From assembly GCA_963717155.1 (NCBI GenBank), contig OY970326.1, positions 4,278,001 through 4,342,000 on the forward strand: DNA of 64,000 nt. The letters run 5' to 3'. How positions within the stretch are numbered: position 1 is the first letter of the stretch; each line of letters begins with the position of its first letter. The notes below the pieces were generated by a model. That model was not told the origin of the DNA. It was given only the letters and a program-made list of their open reading frames with translations, and searched no databases. Shown here in pieces: positions 63,284 to 64,000 of the stretch. The DNA is from G963717155 sp963717155 (lineage in GTDB: Bacteria > Actinomycetota > Thermoleophilia > Gaiellales > JALYLC01). A program made the position numbers and the translations under genes.

Positions 63284-64000
63284 CCGCCCACCTGCCCGAC
63301 GACTCGCCCGCGCGCGTCGAGCGCCATCGCGTAGTGGTGCTGCGCGATCGTCGGGTGCGCCGCGAGCGCGGCCGCGGCCGCGCGAGCCGCCGCAGCGTCG
63401 ACTCCGGCCACGAACAGCGTCGCGCCGCCGTTCGCGCGGATTGCGAAGATCGCCGCGCGGGCGGTCGGAATCGGCGCCAGAATGCCCTGGCCGGCGTACC
63501 CGACGACGTGCCCGTCGCGCACGCTGACGGTGACGCCCGCGGCGAGCGGCGAGGCGCTCGCCCGGCGATACGCCGGATCTCCCCGCAGCGAGGCGTCGCT
63601 GCCGACGAGGACGCGCCAGCTCGACGCTGCGTGGCCCACGCGCGCGCCGTCGCGGCGCAGCGCGGCGAGCAACGCGTCGCTGCCTCGCACCTCGACCCGG
63701 GTCTGCTTCGCGACCGGTGCCATGGACGAACGGCTCGGGGAACGATCCGATGACGGCCGGCACCGTCGGCAGGTCGGCCCATGGCCGGAAGTCCCACCAC
63801 ACCCGATCGCCGGCGTGCAGCGTCACGTCGGTCGCGCCGACCCGCGCCTCGAGCCCGTTCACGAAGTACGTCCAGTCCCTCTCGTTGGTGAGGCTGCCCG
63901 AGATCCCGTCGATCGACTGGACGAAGCGTCCGCCGTAGCGGGTGTCGACCGGCGCCACGGCGCGCAGGGCCGTCATCACGGTCTGGCCGGGTGCGACCCG
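63280..64000 (-). CDS. DUF4430-containing protein, probable accessory ligand-binding protein of the ECF system (partial; one frame break near 63725)
   Basis: The gene enters from the right edge. RYGGRFVQSIDGISGSL, RDWTYFVNGLEARVGATDV and GDRVWWDFRPW are the DUF4430 pattern, related to the cobalamin-binding end domain of transcobalamin and intrinsic factor. A frame change near 63725 joins SFPEPFVHG to PVAKQTRVEVRGSDALLAAL, then a second domain ending LDARGRVVGQVGG that lies just before the T-component start (4-bp overlap). The N-terminus and any signal peptide lie outside the window. Confidence 0.75.

Noticed and set aside
61068..63800. 910-residue open frame including the ECF ATPase
   Set aside because: The first 450 residues are the wrong frame of the T-component and DUF4430 genes. 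The true ATPase starts at 62447.

Overview
The window is GC-rich chromosomal DNA (about 70% G+C by eye). It is densely packed, with many GTG/TTG starts and 4-bp stop/start overlaps. The gene content points to Actinomycetota, and my inference is a soil or sediment member of class Thermoleophilia (Gaiellales/Solirubrobacterales-like). The supporting genes are an F420-type luciferase-like oxidoreductase, a HemQ-type chlorite dismutase-like protein, an archaeal-type class I aldolase, a SigK/RskA/fasciclin set, a kinase fused to a beta-propeller, a SARP/BTAD-AAA-TPR regulator, a LivH-LivM fusion and a holin-X/DUF3618-like pair. I see no rRNA, tRNA, CRISPR array, insertion sequence or phage integration signature. 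Single-base frame breaks are frequent and clustered at 22.9-25.2, 39.1-42.3 and 44.9-45.5 kb, with isolated ones elsewhere. Because the encoded domains remain conserved across the breaks, I read most as sequencing or assembly indels rather than decay.

Layout. 0-4.3 kb: a partial USP-like gene, a lipoprotein binding protein coupled to a membrane Ser/Thr kinase with a propeller, and a small membrane protein. 4.4-6 kb: LLM oxidoreductase and a DUF1579-like protein. 6-14.6 kb: a catabolic/uptake set with a LigM-like O-demethylase, LivF, LivG, an AraC regulator, a short MetE-like methyltransferase, LivHM and a binding protein. 14.8-18.7 kb: K+ channel, a DUF6325-like/HTH protein, cyclase, YdhR-like protein, cytochrome c and a DUF6529-like membrane protein. 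18.9-25.6 kb: a proline iminopeptidase-like hydrolase and a complete oligopeptide ABC transporter. 25.7-27.6 kb: ECF sigma, anti-sigma and secreted fasciclin protein. 27.6-30.8 kb: tautomerase, SDR, CrtI-like oxidoreductase and an unknown protein. 30.8-37.2 kb: a partner-switching module (two STAS proteins, a PP2C-GAF-ATPase and a 7TM sensor) divergent from a SARP-type regulator. 37.4-39 kb: APC permease. 39-44.9 kb: a second, heavily frame-broken peptide ABC transporter. 44.8-47.5 kb: GAF-PP2C and HD-GYP signalling proteins.

47.6-50.2 kb holds the most interesting locus. An E1-like (ThiF/MccB-type) adenylating enzyme with an N-terminal RRE-like domain is followed 20 bp later by a 21-codon gene. 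That gene has a perfect Shine-Dalgarno sequence, and its very basic peptide ends in Asn. A convergent MFS transporter shares the terminator hairpin. This is the expected parts list of a microcin C-like peptidyl-nucleotide antibiotic system (precursor, MccB, MccC), which would be unusual in this lineage.

50.3-64 kb: an acyl-CoA dehydrogenase-aminoglycoside-phosphotransferase-like fusion, a secreted protein, class I aldolase, HemQ, a CMD-family protein, a DEAD-box helicase, an EamA transporter, an ABC-F protein and a holin-X/DUF3618-like pair. The window ends with a four-gene ECF transporter (S, fused A-A', T, DUF4430 protein) that runs off the edge and looks like a cobalamin-type uptake system.
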